From Tubulanus polymorphus (taxonomy: Eukaryota > Nemertea > Palaeonemertea > Tubulaniformes > Tubulanidae): a stretch of 64,000 nucleotides of DNA. The position numbers were made by a program, and so were the translations under genes. The stretch is from assembly GCF_964204645.1 (NCBI RefSeq), contig NC_134034.1, positions 10,349,414-10,413,413 on the forward strand. Reading direction: 5' to 3'. The notes beneath the pieces were generated by a model. It was not told where the DNA came from, did not search any database, and saw nothing but the letters and a program-made list of their open reading frames with translations. The stretch's first letter is position 1. Each line of letters begins with the position of its first letter. Positions 24,371-35,379 of this stretch are shown here, piece by piece.

Positions 24371-25595
24371 AACACAGACACGCGGAAGCTAACAATTCAA
24401 TTCAATTTATCTTGAAGAAGTGTCATTACAGATTTAATACAAAATAAAACAGAAGAAATAACAAAATGAAATATAGATCATTCCGCGCGCAAAACAGGGG
24501 CGAGGATCCAGGGGCTGACCTTGACAGGAGCACAAAGAAATGAAGATGGGCAAGTTACGTATCCACGCAGCCAAAACGTGGGATATTCAGCAGAATATAA
24601 GCTAGAATATCGGGTGGAAAAGTGCCCTGAAAAAGGTTGCCACTGCGTATTTCACAAGAGGGCAGGGAAAATTGCGATGGGCGCTCTAATATCCACACTT
24701 GGATTCAGTGATCCAGGTCTTGGATGATAGAGCTTCATCGATTCGCCAAGCCAATATGCCATCTCTGCATCGTTGACATTACAGTTTTGAATTCATGTTT
24801 CGTGTTTGATTTCGGAAGAGTCGCTCGGACACGTGTTTTTGTTTCCTGTTTCCGTGTTTGCAAAACTGCGGTCAATAAAATCAAGCGACGCGGAGCGACA
24901 GGAAGCCCGAGACACACGACACGGAGTAACCCGGATAGAGAGAAACGCGTCAACTTGGAAACAAACGTGTTTGATCCCGGAAACATTTTCAACCTTGTTT
25001 CTTCTTAATTAAGTCAAGCGACTCGGGATGGAAGCTTCCTCCCGGAGCGAGCCGAGTACAGCTTTTAAACTTTGACGCTAGCGCAATCGGCGGACGAGTA
25101 AACAAAGTCTACCCCGTGTTTTACTTTTGATCAAGCCAACAATAACAGACCCAAGGCTATACTGTAAAAAATCTAGCTTTCTTCCAGTCACGGTTGTGGA
25201 AGGCTGAGGCTCTCTTCAAGTTTAAAATCAATTTCGCAGAAAGCTTATAATATGGCTGGCTATATACACAGAGATTAAAGGGAAGAAAATAAACGATAAT
25301 TTCACAATTCTTCAACGGGCAAAATTATAAACAGAGAAAGAACAGTATGGCTGCTTTCTGTTTGAGATCAGCAAGCTTACAGTAAAAAGGGGAAGGAGTA
25401 TGAGAAAAATATAGTGAAAATTTAAGGACAGTTGTTTATCGAGTAAGCTAGAAATTGAGTTCGATCATTGCGTAATATAAATGTGACGTATCCTAGCGAT
25501 GACGTAATACCTGCCGCCGTTAGGTGTCGCATAATTGGCGTAATAACGAGTTCGATTTCAATTCGATTAAAAACTGATCTACTTCACTCTCGCTC
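24371..25595. other. Intergenic stretch with retroposon-like debris
   Basis: AATTCAATTCAATTTATCTTG at 24391-24410 resembles the reverse complement of a retroposon tail. A 68-codon frame at 24521-24727 has no recognisable domain. Paired CRE-like GTGACGTATC and GATGACGTAAT lie at 25481-25510. Confidence 0.35.
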
Positions 25596-25601
25596 ACAAT
25601 G

Positions 25602-25610
25602 TATATATAG
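25602..25610 (+). promoter_or_regulatory. TATA-like element before the 25667 frame
   Basis: TATATATAG preceded by GTATATA-type sequence. The expected start site near 25635 gives a 30-nt leader before the ATG at 25667. Confidence 0.3.
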
Positions 25611-25666
25611 AGTAACTCTATGATGCGTGCGGACATCTGCACCACCACGCGCCTCTATTATCCACG

Positions 25667-25888
25667 ATGACCACCAATAGGTCGAATCGGACGAGCGGTA
25701 CTCCGGCCGGCCTCGGGCTGAAGTGTGACCAATTCAAACCATACTTGAATAGTATTATGAGAGTTTTATTTGAGAGGGGTCAACGACGCACATCTGAGGG
25801 TACCATCAGCTGCTACAATCCACCTGGTCAGTTCAAGGTCTGCTGGGCTTATATCGATTTTTTACGACGGCCCCATTTTCGCGTATGA
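25667..25888 (+). CDS. Candidate short coding region or first exon, unknown product
   Basis: A 73-codon frame with a good start context (CACGATGACC) about 65 bp after TATATATAG at about 25602-25610. The translation has protein-like composition (GLKCDQFKPYLNSIMRVLF, then ERGQRRTSEGTISCYNPPG). GTCAGT after CCACCTG near 25832 could be a splice donor, making this a first exon that encodes about 54 residues. AATAAA occurs at 26390-26402. No family is recognised, and no downstream exon could be linked. Chance remains a real alternative. Confidence 0.35.
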   Translation: MTTNRSNRTSGTPAGLGLKCDQFKPYLNSIMRVLFERGQRRTSEGTISCYNPPGQFKVCWAYIDFLRRPHFRV

Positions 25889-26090
25889 TTGACGACATGT
25901 CACGCGATCGAAAGGTCAACATGCAATTATTACGTATATTATCTAACATCATTAGCGTTTATATATTCTTTTCGAACGACCGGACTATAGACTGTCGACA
26001 GTGTTTCAAAGATAATTCATAATAATACGTTGAAATCAAGACATAATACAAGCATTTTCAAGCATTTTATAGATATGTAATTAGGTACAT

Positions 26091-26125
26091 CAGGGAAGTG
26101 TGATGAGACTCATCACACTTCCCTG
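26091..26125. repeat. Perfect 17-bp inverted repeat with 1-nt centre
   Basis: CAGGGAAGTGTGATGAG at 26091-26107, centre A at 26108, and its exact reverse complement at 26109-26125. Confidence 0.97.
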
Positions 26126-26735
26126 GGAATGAGAATCTCGACGAAGGTGCCTAATAAGCTAAAGGCAGAAACAATGGGTCACCTCTTGGCTTCCTTTCCA
26201 GTATAAAGTGATATGTTTGTTTTTAGATGCGTCATTTCAACGATATAAAAAGAATAGACACCGATATGAAAATGCTACAGTTCATTTCCAGGCTTTTCCA
26301 TCCGGGTCCTATACACAGAAACAGTTAAAGATAGTAGGAGATGATTTGATAATATTGTTGTGATTTAACTTGAATTTCTGTATAAAAGATTAATAAAAGA
26401 TTAATCTGATTTTTCCTACTGCACAAAAAGTAGCATTTATTCCGATGTCGTATAATTTGGTGGCACTTTGCAACTTGAAATCGGGATCGTCCCCGTTATT
26501 TACTTGGTCGGTATAGATTTAGTCCGTTTTATTTTGATTTTGTGTCCCTTGCAATCGCACCAAACCTCCACAGTATACGAAAACCCCCTAGACAACATAT
26601 ACAAGTTCCGATGGCTTGCGCAGAACTGATTAAAGTTCCGTATACAGATTACTAATGAAACAGAATGTCATTTCATCAATAAACAGTTTTTCAATTGTTT
26701 CCGTTCTTGAATGCGGGCCTGAGGTGAATATATAT
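26126..26735. other. Intergenic, with a degraded retroposon fragment
   Basis: 26480-26575 carries GTGTCCCTTGCAATCGCACC and nearby phrases resembling the A-tailed retroposon. Nothing else recognised. Confidence 0.35.
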
Positions 26736-26736
26736 A

Positions 26737-26863
26737 TATATATATGTATAAAAAAGGCATATAGGCATCGATGATTAATCAACAATGTACTTTTCTGTGA
26801 TATATATATGTATAAAAAAGGCATATAGGCATCGATGATTAATCAACAATGTACTTTTCTGTG
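26737..26863 (+). repeat. 64-bp direct duplication
   Basis: Two essentially identical copies of TGTATAAAAAAGGCATATAG, GCATCGATGATTAATCAACA and ATGTACTTTTCTGTG, 64 bp apart and each led by a TA run. Confidence 0.95.
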
Positions 26864-27164
26864 CACTGCGCGCGCGCGTATTGTATCTCCTGTAACAATG
26901 GTAAAAATATGGATTGAATTGTGTATCAGAAAAATGTTTCATTTTCGTATTGAGAATCTCTCTCATTGTCTTCGTACGTAAACCTAATATACCTGTGACC
27001 CCCTGAACCCCTGGCACACGTGACGCTCGGTGAATGTGTCTTCATTACCAGCGTCTTGTGGCTCATAGCGACTCGCATCATCAATATATATATATGTATA
27101 TATATATTGAACCTATACACGCCCTGACAACAGCCATGGGTTCACTCGGACTACCATTAAGCTT

Positions 27165-27415
27165 GCTTTTTTTGTTGTTTTTTTATCTTAAAATAGGGAT
27201 TGACCCTGTTATTTATTTGGTTGGTAAATTTCGTTTGAATTTTTTTTTTTGATTGAGTGTCCCTTACAAAGCCACCACACCGGGGGTTTGATTTTGAAAT
27301 CGGAAATCGAAATACAGATATATAGCTGCGGTCGAGTTTACAGAATTCTTATTCTTTTGTTCTTATCGAAGTACATAATTGGGAAATTCGGTTCCGGTTC
27401 ATTCAAACAATCCTC
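27165..27415 (-). mobile_element. Dispersed A-tailed retroposon copy
   Basis: Same order of landmarks as 21344-21587: T-rich start, ATAGGGATTGACCCTGTTAT, TTGATTGAGTGTCCCTTACA, GGGGGTTTGATTTTGAAATC, ending AATTCGGTTCC. Confidence 0.65.
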
Positions 27416-27429
27416 CATTCAGTCTGAAC

Positions 27430-27575
27430 CGGCAAGCGACTGATTGGGGTTATTTTTGGCTGCCTAATTTAATACATCGAAATTTTGGAAATAACTATAT
27501 CACAAGGTTGAAGATCATTTTGTCAATTTTTATAGTTTTTGGTCGATTTCTACGTGTAGATAGTCCGATAGTTTA
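27430..27575 (+). mobile_element. Dispersed repeat shared with 28715-28855
   Basis: CGACTGATTGGGGT, GGCTGCCTAATTT, ATATCACAAGGTTGAAGATC and ATTTTGTC occur in the same order in both places, over about 130 bp. Confidence 0.6.
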
Positions 27576-27957
27576 AAGGAAGTTCGCATGGAAAGAGTTA
27601 ATGTAGTTTTTTCTCGGGTAGATGTTGATGTAGAAGTCAAGTCCTCTAAGTTGATTGTCCCGCGTGTTGACTAGATAGAATGGAAGCACATTTCGAAACG
27701 CAAATTATCCAGATGAGTATGGTCCTGGGGTATCCGAAGTGTAGTCGTGACATCGACGGTCCAGCTCAGACGAGGATGGGTTCTCCGTCAAGGGGTGCGC
27801 AGTTGGTACTTCACATCTGGTGATGAGTTTGCCTAAAAGTAAAAGTTTTTGCACGGGGAGCAGTTTTGTGTTTCTAATATACAGTGCATAGTTAGGTCCG
27901 TGGATGCGTCGCAATTAAATTGACAGTGCTATGCGCATTGAGCTTGTTAGTCGTTGG

Positions 27958-28230
27958 GTTGAATCCAGTTCCACCAGTTGCGTGGGTTTGATTTGACTCT
28001 GGACTCAGTTTTACAGTTGCGTGGGTTTCAACGTGGCTATGTATCCAATTCCACAGTTATGTGAGTTTAATCTGTCTCTAGAGTCAGTTCCTAGGTTTAA
28101 TTTGACTCTGGATCCATTTCCACATTTGTGTGGGTCTAATTTGACTCTGGATCCAGTTCCCAAGTTGCGTGGGTTTAATTTGAATCTGGATCCAGTTCCA
28201 CAGTTGCATGGGTTTAATTTGACAGTGAAT
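27958..28230 (+). repeat. 39-bp satellite array, about 7 copies
   Basis: Same unit as at 18990-19572. It is directly followed by a hexamer-tailed retroposon. Confidence 0.93.
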
Positions 28231-28480
28231 CAATACGAATACGAATACCAATACACTGGGCTCACACTTATATGCCTAATGTACTATTTAAAATACATAT
28301 CTACACACTACATGTACTACCGGAGGGATTTATTTACATCTAGACCTATTTTGATAAATTGAGCCTATTCTAAGGTTGGATTTTTTTTTGATACATCAAA
28401 GTTCCCCAAGGTATTTGTATCGAAGTAGTTTTCACGGGCCATTACGCTCCAACCATTTCCATGGTATATGGATGAAAACT
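28229..28480 (-). mobile_element. Hexamer-tailed retroposon 3' end, minus orientation
   Basis: On the plus strand it begins with ACGAAT repeats (28232-28250), the tail. Internally it has GGAGGGATTTATTTACATCT, matching 14345-14590. At its other end CCAACCATTTCCATGGTATA matches, in reverse, 14521-14540. Confidence 0.5.
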
Positions 28481-28507
28481 ATTAGAATTTAAAGAATAAC
28501 GTAATTA

Positions 28508-28700
<193 letters not shown>

Positions 28701-28714
28701 CGTTGGGTTTTTGA

Positions 28715-28855
28715 AAATACCGACTGATTGGGGTGAATTTTCGTGGCTGCCTAATTTTATACATCTTAATTTTTGAAATAGCTATATCACAAGGTTGAAG
28801 ATCATTTTGTCCATTTTCATATTTTTTTTGGTCGTTTTCACCGGTGGTATTATAG
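28715..28855 (+). mobile_element. Second copy of the 27430-27575 repeat
   Basis: See 27430-27575. The two copies are about 1.29 kb apart and in the same orientation. Confidence 0.6.
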
Positions 28856-29267
28856 CGGTTTAGGTAATACGGTAAATGCGTGGGACCTATACCCAACCTG
28901 ACCGCGTAGTAACCATTGTTAGCAATTATACAAAATGTTGTTAGCAAAATGTTGTCGGCTGCGGAACTTAGCTCGGGACTGCTCGGGGCCAAAGTATCGT
29001 ATAATCGGAGATTTTTCCAGTTGACTTTTGATTCCTGAATTTGCGATGAACGCCACGTTGGTCCTGGACAAAGATTTGCCCTTTGCCGACCCGTGGCCGA
29101 TTTGATGGCCGAATTCGTTCTTTCAATTGTCTGCGCGCTTATTGTATTCGCTATAACTGTTTATTAGACTAAGATTTCATCCTCAATTTCACCGGCAACA
29201 TGTTCCTAAATCACGTTCACGCGTCAAGTGAATTGATAGATTACAATGGAAATCGATTGCGCTTATG

Positions 29268-29650
29268 TTGGAAACTTTGTCTCTTACTGCGCTAAAATTG
29301 AGACTCGTAAAATCCTACCCCGAGTTGGTGTCAAATACTGAGTAAGAGTTTGTGAAATACGGTAGACTCAGTCTCTTACTGCGGTAAAGTTGAGACTGTA
29401 AAATTCTACCCCGAGTTGGTGTCAAATGCTGAGTAAGAGTTTGTGAAATACAGTAAACTCTGTCTCTTACTGCGGTAAAGTTGAGACTGGTAAAATTCTA
29501 CCCCGAGTTGGTGTCAAATACTGAGTAAGAGTTTGTGAAATACAGTAGACTCTGTCTCTTACTGCGGTAAAGTTGAGACTGGTAAAATTCTACCGCGAGT
29601 TGGTGTCAAAAACTGAGTAAGAGTCTGTGAAATACAAGAAACTCTGTCTT
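29268..29650 (-). repeat. 92-bp satellite array (reverse, about 4 copies)
   Basis: CTCTTACTGCGGTAAAGTTG, TAAAATTCTACCCCGAGTTG and TCAAATACTGAGTAAGAG recur at about 92 bp. Confidence 0.95.
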
Positions 29651-32295
29651 GGGCTTTTACTTAAATTGGCTTTGGTAGAATTAAGATCTAATCGACCTTA
29701 ATGAAGAAACTGAATTTTTTCGGGCGCAAGCATGTAGAGTTTACAGAACGAAAAACATTTCGCGTGTTCATATACTCAATACTCAGACGGATCTCGAAGC
29801 CAGAAAATGTACCCGAATGAAGTCTGTTGTACAATGGGACGAACAGGACTGTTTAGGTCAGTAAAATTCTAAAATCAGTTCTATATGAAATCGCGCGCAA
29901 AGCGTACCGCTTTCACCGGAAAACAAAACCGACCAAACGACACTTGAACATTGTCAATCGTTGCAACAGTTTTATCACTGGACCCGTATAACTCGCGCAC
30001 GTAACTCACGCCGAGCTTGACCTATCGTCACAATATACCCACCGCAACAACGTCCCGGTCGAGTCGTTCGTATCGTTGGTCGTCCGAGACAACGACAAAA
30101 TAAAATTTCAATCGCTGCGCTTTCTAAGAACAGTTCGAAAACAACAAACAAAACATTTTAATACAAAACCTGACAGCGGCTACCATCGCGCTGTTTGTAT
30201 TTCAAAAAATCAAAAAGCTTTGTACTTATTTAACAAAGGTTTTTAAATTCAATGTGCCTCAGCGCTTGGTCACTTCCATAGTTTTAATGTACGATTCAGT
30301 TTTATTATCTGATGTTCACGCAGGTGTCCGGAGCCTCGTCGGGGAGGGAATGGTGGTCACTATGTACAAGATAATACAATTACATATACCTTCTAACGTT
30401 CCGTGTGGTTTTGTCGGTCCATTGCTGTACATCGCGCGCCGCCGGTCTTCAAACGTCCGCTTTTTGCATCCAGTTCATTTTTCGACAAGTTTACGACGAA
30501 CAACATATTCTAAATTCGAAAAGCTCGACTTCGGTGCGCGGGCAAAATTTTGTCGGGAAAAATGCGAAACAAAAGCAGAATTCTGTTGACAGAATTTCGC
30601 GAAAAAGGATCAAAAGCCCGTTATACCAGAAAGCCCTTCTCTCAATAATTTACCCTGAAACATTTTTATTGCCCTGGGGCCAGTTCCACCGTCGTCACTA
30701 AAAGTCTTTAGCACCAAGAAACGAACTGTTTTCTGATTGACTTTAAGAACGAAAATGAGCTTAGATTGGTCTTGAAGCTAAGGCTTGACTCTAAAACTGC
30801 AGCCCATGGGTCCACACTTGCTTTTGGTAACGAGCTTTTGGTAAACATTTCTTTTATTAATAATAATAGTGTGGCCCGGGACGCCACTGCGATCAGTCAT
30901 TATGAGTCGTTTGTTCGGTCGAATTATTTTGATTTAATAAAATCGAAAAACAAACGACTTTCCATACCGTAGTGAGTAAATACATGCAATCGAGCGTTGC
31001 GCCGACCAAGAGACAACGAATCGGAAAAGGTGATTGTGTCCACTGACATAAGGCTACTCATCTCGCGACGCAAGGGGACAACGACCCGTTGAATAAAACG
31101 CGTTGAAGTTAAATTTGATTTTAAATCGCGATGCGTCATTTAGCGATTTACGACCTGTTGCTAGGTGTAAGAAAGATTGTCCGAGTGTCGAGAATTTAAC
31201 TTCACAGCCGTGGGTCAGCGAGCAAATTAAACAAGTCTTTGCCCTTTGAAATGTTTGAATCAAAATATTTGAATGAGTATCGACCGCTCGCATCGTATTC
31301 AAAACTCTGCGCGCGACCGGGCACTTTTATTGATTTTTCCGGAGTAGACCCGTATACAATGGTAACAAATCGATTTATCTGTATTGTAAATAGTGCAAAG
31401 GTTGCCAACCAGTCCTTGATGCTTGGGCTCCCGCAAATAACTTTATTCAAGCATTTACTCAACGTATTGTTGGTCAATAAATGTCAATTGACAGTGCCGT
31501 ATGGCCACTTGAGATAAACGCGTGAACATCTTTCTTTTCAACTTGAATATTATTGATTGTATCATTAATCAAAATACATCATAGTTCTGGACTCAGTTCC
31601 ACAATTTCCAAAGTTAAGATTCTATTCAGAGTTAAAGACTATTGGCCATCATCAGGCGTACTAATCATGAAATATTTCAGTACGCCTGATGATGATTGTT
31701 TAGCCAAAACTTTGCTCAAAATATGTCTTTCTGATGAAGAATTTTTCATCTTTGACTGAATCATCGTCGGATTTCTCTCGTCCTCCATCTTACACGGATA
31801 GTGTGTATCTTCTCGACTCTGAAGATATTTAATTGAGGAAATTATACAGATATATTTGTATTAATAAAACTGAATCGGCTTTCGGAGGAAACATTTCAGA
31901 CTTTATATTTTCACAATCAGCGCTGGGATTCGCTGTATTATAATCACAATACGGTCAGCGTGTTTCGTTAAATGGCCGTTATCTCATTATTTAGCCACAA
32001 TTTTCTTCATCTAATCATGAAATCGATGTGTTGCATGTCGTTGCGTAAACTTTATAATGAAAAACGAACCGCATTCAAAACGTATATAATTAAAGAAATG
32101 CATTCTCATCATTGAAAGTGTGTTCCGTTATCTAAATACTGACCACGCGAGTTCGAAGCCGACGTTTCCTTTCTAAGTGCATGGAGGGATTTAATTTCGC
32201 ATTGTTCTCATAAAAGCGACCTGTTGCCGTGAACCATGCCGTTAGATGACAATATCGTACGACAATTAACTCCTCTCTCGGGCTGGCGGACGGCC
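29651..32295. other. Intergenic DNA upstream of the first Fer3-like gene
   Basis: No gene recognised. The 111-codon frame at 30254-30589 has no domain. A fragment of the 47-bp repeat lies near 30745-30790 and a single 39-bp unit near 31583-31610. 29880-30120 is CG-richer. The segment adjoining 32300 may hold enhancers of the Fer3-like gene, but this cannot be shown here. Confidence 0.4.
31647..31694. repeat. 16-bp perfect inverted repeat, 16-nt spacer
   Basis: CATCATCAGGCGTACT at 31647-31662 and AGTACGCCTGATGATG at 31679-31694. The spacer is AT-rich. Confidence 0.97.
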
Positions 32296-32305
32296 TGCTC
32301 GCTTA

Positions 32306-32417
32306 TGGGCGTGGCTAACTGTGCGTCACGAGGTGCGAGATGGGCGTGGTTTAGGGGATCGCGGGCCGGCGCGTGCGACGTATAAAATCCATGCGACGAA
32401 GATCCATCGATCAGATC
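32306..32417 (+). promoter_or_regulatory. Core promoter of the first Fer3-like gene
   Basis: TATAAAAT at 32381-32388 in a GC-rich setting, with an initiator-like TCAGATC at 32411, about 30 bp downstream. Two TGGGCGTGG boxes (KLF/Sp-type GC boxes) lie at 32306 and 32341. The implied 5' leader is about 117 nt and unspliced. Confidence 0.7.
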
Positions 32418-32529
32418 TGATAAACACATCAACTTCACCGGGGCCGACACCGGAACCCCTCCTCAGAGAGAGACGCTAGACTTAGAGATCGAAAGAGCGA
32501 CAGAGATCGAAGCCGATAGACGATAGAAC

Positions 32530-33213
32530 ATGGATCATAATCACTGGATGTCGTCCGCGGGTGAAACGGCCGGATACCTGAACGCCGGATACCTGCCTCC
32601 GCATCACGCCGCAGCGCACGAATACGCCGGATATGGATATCACCACGACGCCGGTTATCCGGCATCGGGACCGATCGGACACGCGTCGCATCACCACCAC
32701 AGCATCGCGACCGCGCATCCCATGAACGGCGGAATCCCGGCAATGACGTCTGGCATGTTCCACCACCATCACAGCGAGCACCAGTTCGCGACGGCCGCCG
32801 GTCTCGGTCTATCGGGCTCGGGTTATTCCGGAACGCCTACGTCGTCGACTCCGGCCAAACGCAAACGTAAACGGATCGTGACGCCGACGCAAAGAAGCGC
32901 CGCTAACGTACGCGAGCGTAAACGTATGTACAATTTGAACGAAGCGTTCGATTCGTTGCGTAAGAAAGTTCCGACGTTCGCCTACGAGAAACGCTTGTCG
33001 CGTATCGAAACGCTGCGACTGGCGATCACGTATATATCGTTTTTAGGCGACGTCGTCGAGGGCAAGGATCCGAACGACGTAAACCTGCCGAAAAACGGAC
33101 ATTCGGCTATCGACACTATTCAGAGACTACTGGCTCAATCGGAGCAATGCTCGGACACGGACAGCTCCGGGACGACTAGTCCCAGAAATATCATACCTTA
33201 CGGCAGCATGTAA
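32530..33213 (+). CDS. Fer3-like (FERD3L/Nato3 family) bHLH transcription factor
   Basis: Nuclear class II bHLH factor, expected to bind E-boxes as a heterodimer with an E protein. Fer3/FERD3L relatives act in neural and ventral-midline patterning. 227 codons in one exon. The N-terminus (1-108) is rich in His, Gly, Ala and Tyr, with HHHH runs at 54-57 and 78-81. A basic KRKRKR stretch (110-115) is a likely nuclear localisation signal. The bHLH is at about 121-174: basic region [20 protein letters not shown], then the family hallmark [19 protein letters not shown], which separates Fer3 from Ptf1a and Fer2 (LPYEKRLSKVDTL). The C-terminal 50 residues are Ser/Thr-rich and weakly conserved apart from EGKDPNDV, which the second copy shares. 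The start is the first ATG after the mapped TATA box. A paralogue lies 26 kb downstream on the other strand. Confidence 0.95.
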   Translation: MDHNHWMSSAGETAGYLNAGYLPPHHAAAHEYAGYGYHHDAGYPASGPIGHASHHHHSIATAHPMNGGIPAMTSGMFHHHHSEHQFATAAGLGLSGSGYSGTPTSSTPAKRKRKRIVTPTQRSAANVRERKRMYNLNEAFDSLRKKVPTFAYEKRLSRIETLRLAITYISFLGDVVEGKDPNDVNLPKNGHSAIDTIQRLLAQSEQCSDTDSSGTTSPRNIIPYGSM

Positions 33214-33775
33214 AAATGAGAAAAAAAGCCAATATTCGCACGTGGTTTCGGAGACACGGAGGAAGAGATACAACGGTGCTCGTCGGCAAAAAGCATGACC
33301 GGAAATTCGTCCTGCGTCGAGATTGAACTGCTGATCGAAAAAAACTTTTGTTCCGGCGTCAGTTTACAGGAAACAAGAAGCGGTGACCAGGATCAGATAT
33401 ACGTCCAAAATGCGTCAACTGGGTAATAATATATATAATATATAATATAATATTCTATTTAAATCTAGTGTATGAAATTAATCTAGCGACAACGAATATT
33501 TCAATGAATCGTAGCTCTTCCATTATAGGTGAAAAAAACCTTTGTAAATAGATAGACGAAGAAGTTAATGTAATGAACCGAGTGGATTTTTTTTTGTGAA
33601 GAAAGTTTGCTAATTTCTATTTCTTTTATCTCCGAGATTCTCGGAGGTATCCATTTCCTGCGGAAGATACTGAAAACACGGTTTACGGACTTAAGAATTA
33701 AAAGTTGCAAAGTTGTAACTTACGCGTTAATTTAATGCATAATATGCTTGTTAGTCAGAGCGCCTGTAATTAATT

Positions 33776-33781
33776 AATAAA
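33776..33781 (+). terminator. Polyadenylation signal for the first Fer3-like gene
   Basis: AATAAA about 560 nt after the stop codon. The intervening 3' UTR is AT-rich and free of long frames. Confidence 0.5.
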
Positions 33782-33789
33782 AGCCAATT

Positions 33790-34730
33790 AATTGTTTGGT
33801 TTATTAGTTATGTTCATTGATTAAAGTCCTTAGTTGATTAATTAGCTAGTTGAATTTAGATAAAGATTTATTGATAATATATTAATGATGTATTTACAAA
33901 TTCTGTAATATTAAGCATAATAATAGGACTTGAAGTGAATCTCGCAAAATCTCGCATTTGGATCGTAGTCTTCGGCATTTACGGCATACGAAAATCTAAG
34001 TCAAAAAGTGTATTTAAAAAGAAAAATAACTTTCTCAAATTTACGAGAAATTTACAGGCATTTATTTAGTATAAACTACAGAAAACGGAGTCAAATCATG
34101 TTTGATGAGTTTTGCTTTTTTGTTCGAAAATTGGAATAACTCTTAAAGAAAAAAGTCTCCCGATGTTAGGAAAAAGTCTCCTTCTTGTATCATATGGATA
34201 GAATCTAAATGGCTCATTACGGTATTCATATGCTATTCATAAAGTCATATTGTTGCTCGTCGATTTCTGAAGTGCTGTTTATCCGCGTATTTTGCGCTTG
34301 GTTGTTTTTTTCTAAGATTTCATACTTTTTCATATAGTATTCTAAAATGCCTCGTACATGACATATATACATGATGCAAAATAGAACTGAATTAAACCTG
34401 CCAAACATAATTAATATATAATTACTATATAGGATTAATTGTTGATGATAGTTTTTATCATTATCATGATGGCGAAAAGGATGTAAATATATATAGTGTA
34501 AAGTCTTGTAAGTATATAAAATATGATTGTACATAGTTTATGGATAATGTTATCTTGAAACAAAGAGCTCTATGCATTTAAATGTAAATGACCTGAAACG
34601 TGTAGAAATATTTATAGCTGGATTAGTTTGAACGAACGACACGAACGAATAAAATGATTTTATCGAGAAAATTGAAAACTGAAAAACGAACGGGTTTTTG
34701 TTTCTAATTAGATTTTCTGTTCACGAAATG
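33790..34730. other. AT-rich intergenic DNA
   Basis: Nothing recognised beyond AT-rich sequence. A 102-codon minus frame (34226-34534) looks like chance. Confidence 0.5.
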
Positions 34731-34732
34731 CA

Positions 34733-34876
34733 GATGGAGTCGAGAATTCATGGCGGATCCAGGGTCAGAGGAAGGCTGGTCCACACGAGAATTATTGAGG
34801 ATGATTTCTTCAAGATTCGCCGTCATTTTGTTGCTCAAATACACCGAGATATTTTAGAACTTCTAGAATGGTGAAG
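34733..34876 (+). CDS. Small open frame before a retroposon insertion, unknown
   Basis: 46 codons from the ATG at 34733, with a protein-like end (EDDFFKIRRHFVAQIHRDI, then LELLEW). It contains GGCGGATCCAGGG, a phrase also seen near 24500 and 50570. No family recognised. It could be a remnant of a transposon-encoded protein together with the 35071 frame. Confidence 0.2.
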
Positions 34877-34897
34877 CAGCTATAATCGCCACGACAA

Positions 34898-35055
34898 ATT
34901 ATATGTACTTCGATTAAAACAAACAATTCTGTAAACTCAAACCCCGTTTCCCGGCAGGTGTGGTGGGTTTGTAAGGGACACTCAATCAAAAAAAAATTCA
35001 AACGCAATTTACCAACATATAAGTAACAGGGTCAATCCCTATTCTAAGATAAAAA
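34898..35055 (+). mobile_element. A-tailed retroposon insertion with 14-bp target-site duplication
   Basis: AATCGCCACGACAA occurs at 34884-34897 and again at 35056-35069, flanking a 158-bp copy of the dispersed family that ends in ATAAAAAAA. This is the clearest evidence that the family moves by target-primed reverse transcription. The copy is shortened relative to 21344-21587. Confidence 0.75.
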
Positions 35056-35070
35056 AATCGCCACGACAAG

Positions 35071-35373
35071 ATGACCAACCCGGAGAAAATTGAAGACGAA
35101 ATTTCTAAGGGACCTTTATATTTGAGGCGGGATTCCGGACCCCCACGGACACCACTTGGCTCTGCCATGCCACTAGAGCTCGCAAATTTATCATCGACCT
35201 TGAGAAATGAATTTGAAGACGACGAAAACCAGAAACTTTCAACAAAAATATTCCACCAAAATACAGAAGCTGATCGGCATGAAATTTTGACTACCTCGCC
35301 AAAGAAAAAGGGCACTTCAAAGAAGGCACAGGAATCTACCCAAGTTCTCAGTAATACAGGATTAAATGCATAA
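35071..35373 (+). CDS. Open frame of 100 codons, unknown product
   Basis: Acidic and basic residues are mixed in a protein-like way (MTNPEKIEDEISKG near the start, SPKKKGTSKKAQES near the end), with no Cys and no membrane segment. The retroposon insertion ends two bases before the ATG. Before that insertion the frame would have been open only five codons further upstream, to a TGA. It may be a transposon-derived ORF, a processed pseudogene or chance. Confidence 0.3.
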   Translation: MTNPEKIEDEISKGPLYLRRDSGPPRTPLGSAMPLELANLSSTLRNEFEDDENQKLSTKIFHQNTEADRHEILTTSPKKKGTSKKAQESTQVLSNTGLNA

Positions 35374-35379
35374 ACCGTC

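Noticed and set aside
32435-32781. Minus-strand frames over the first Fer3-like gene
   Set aside because: Antisense shadows of a CG-rich coding exon.
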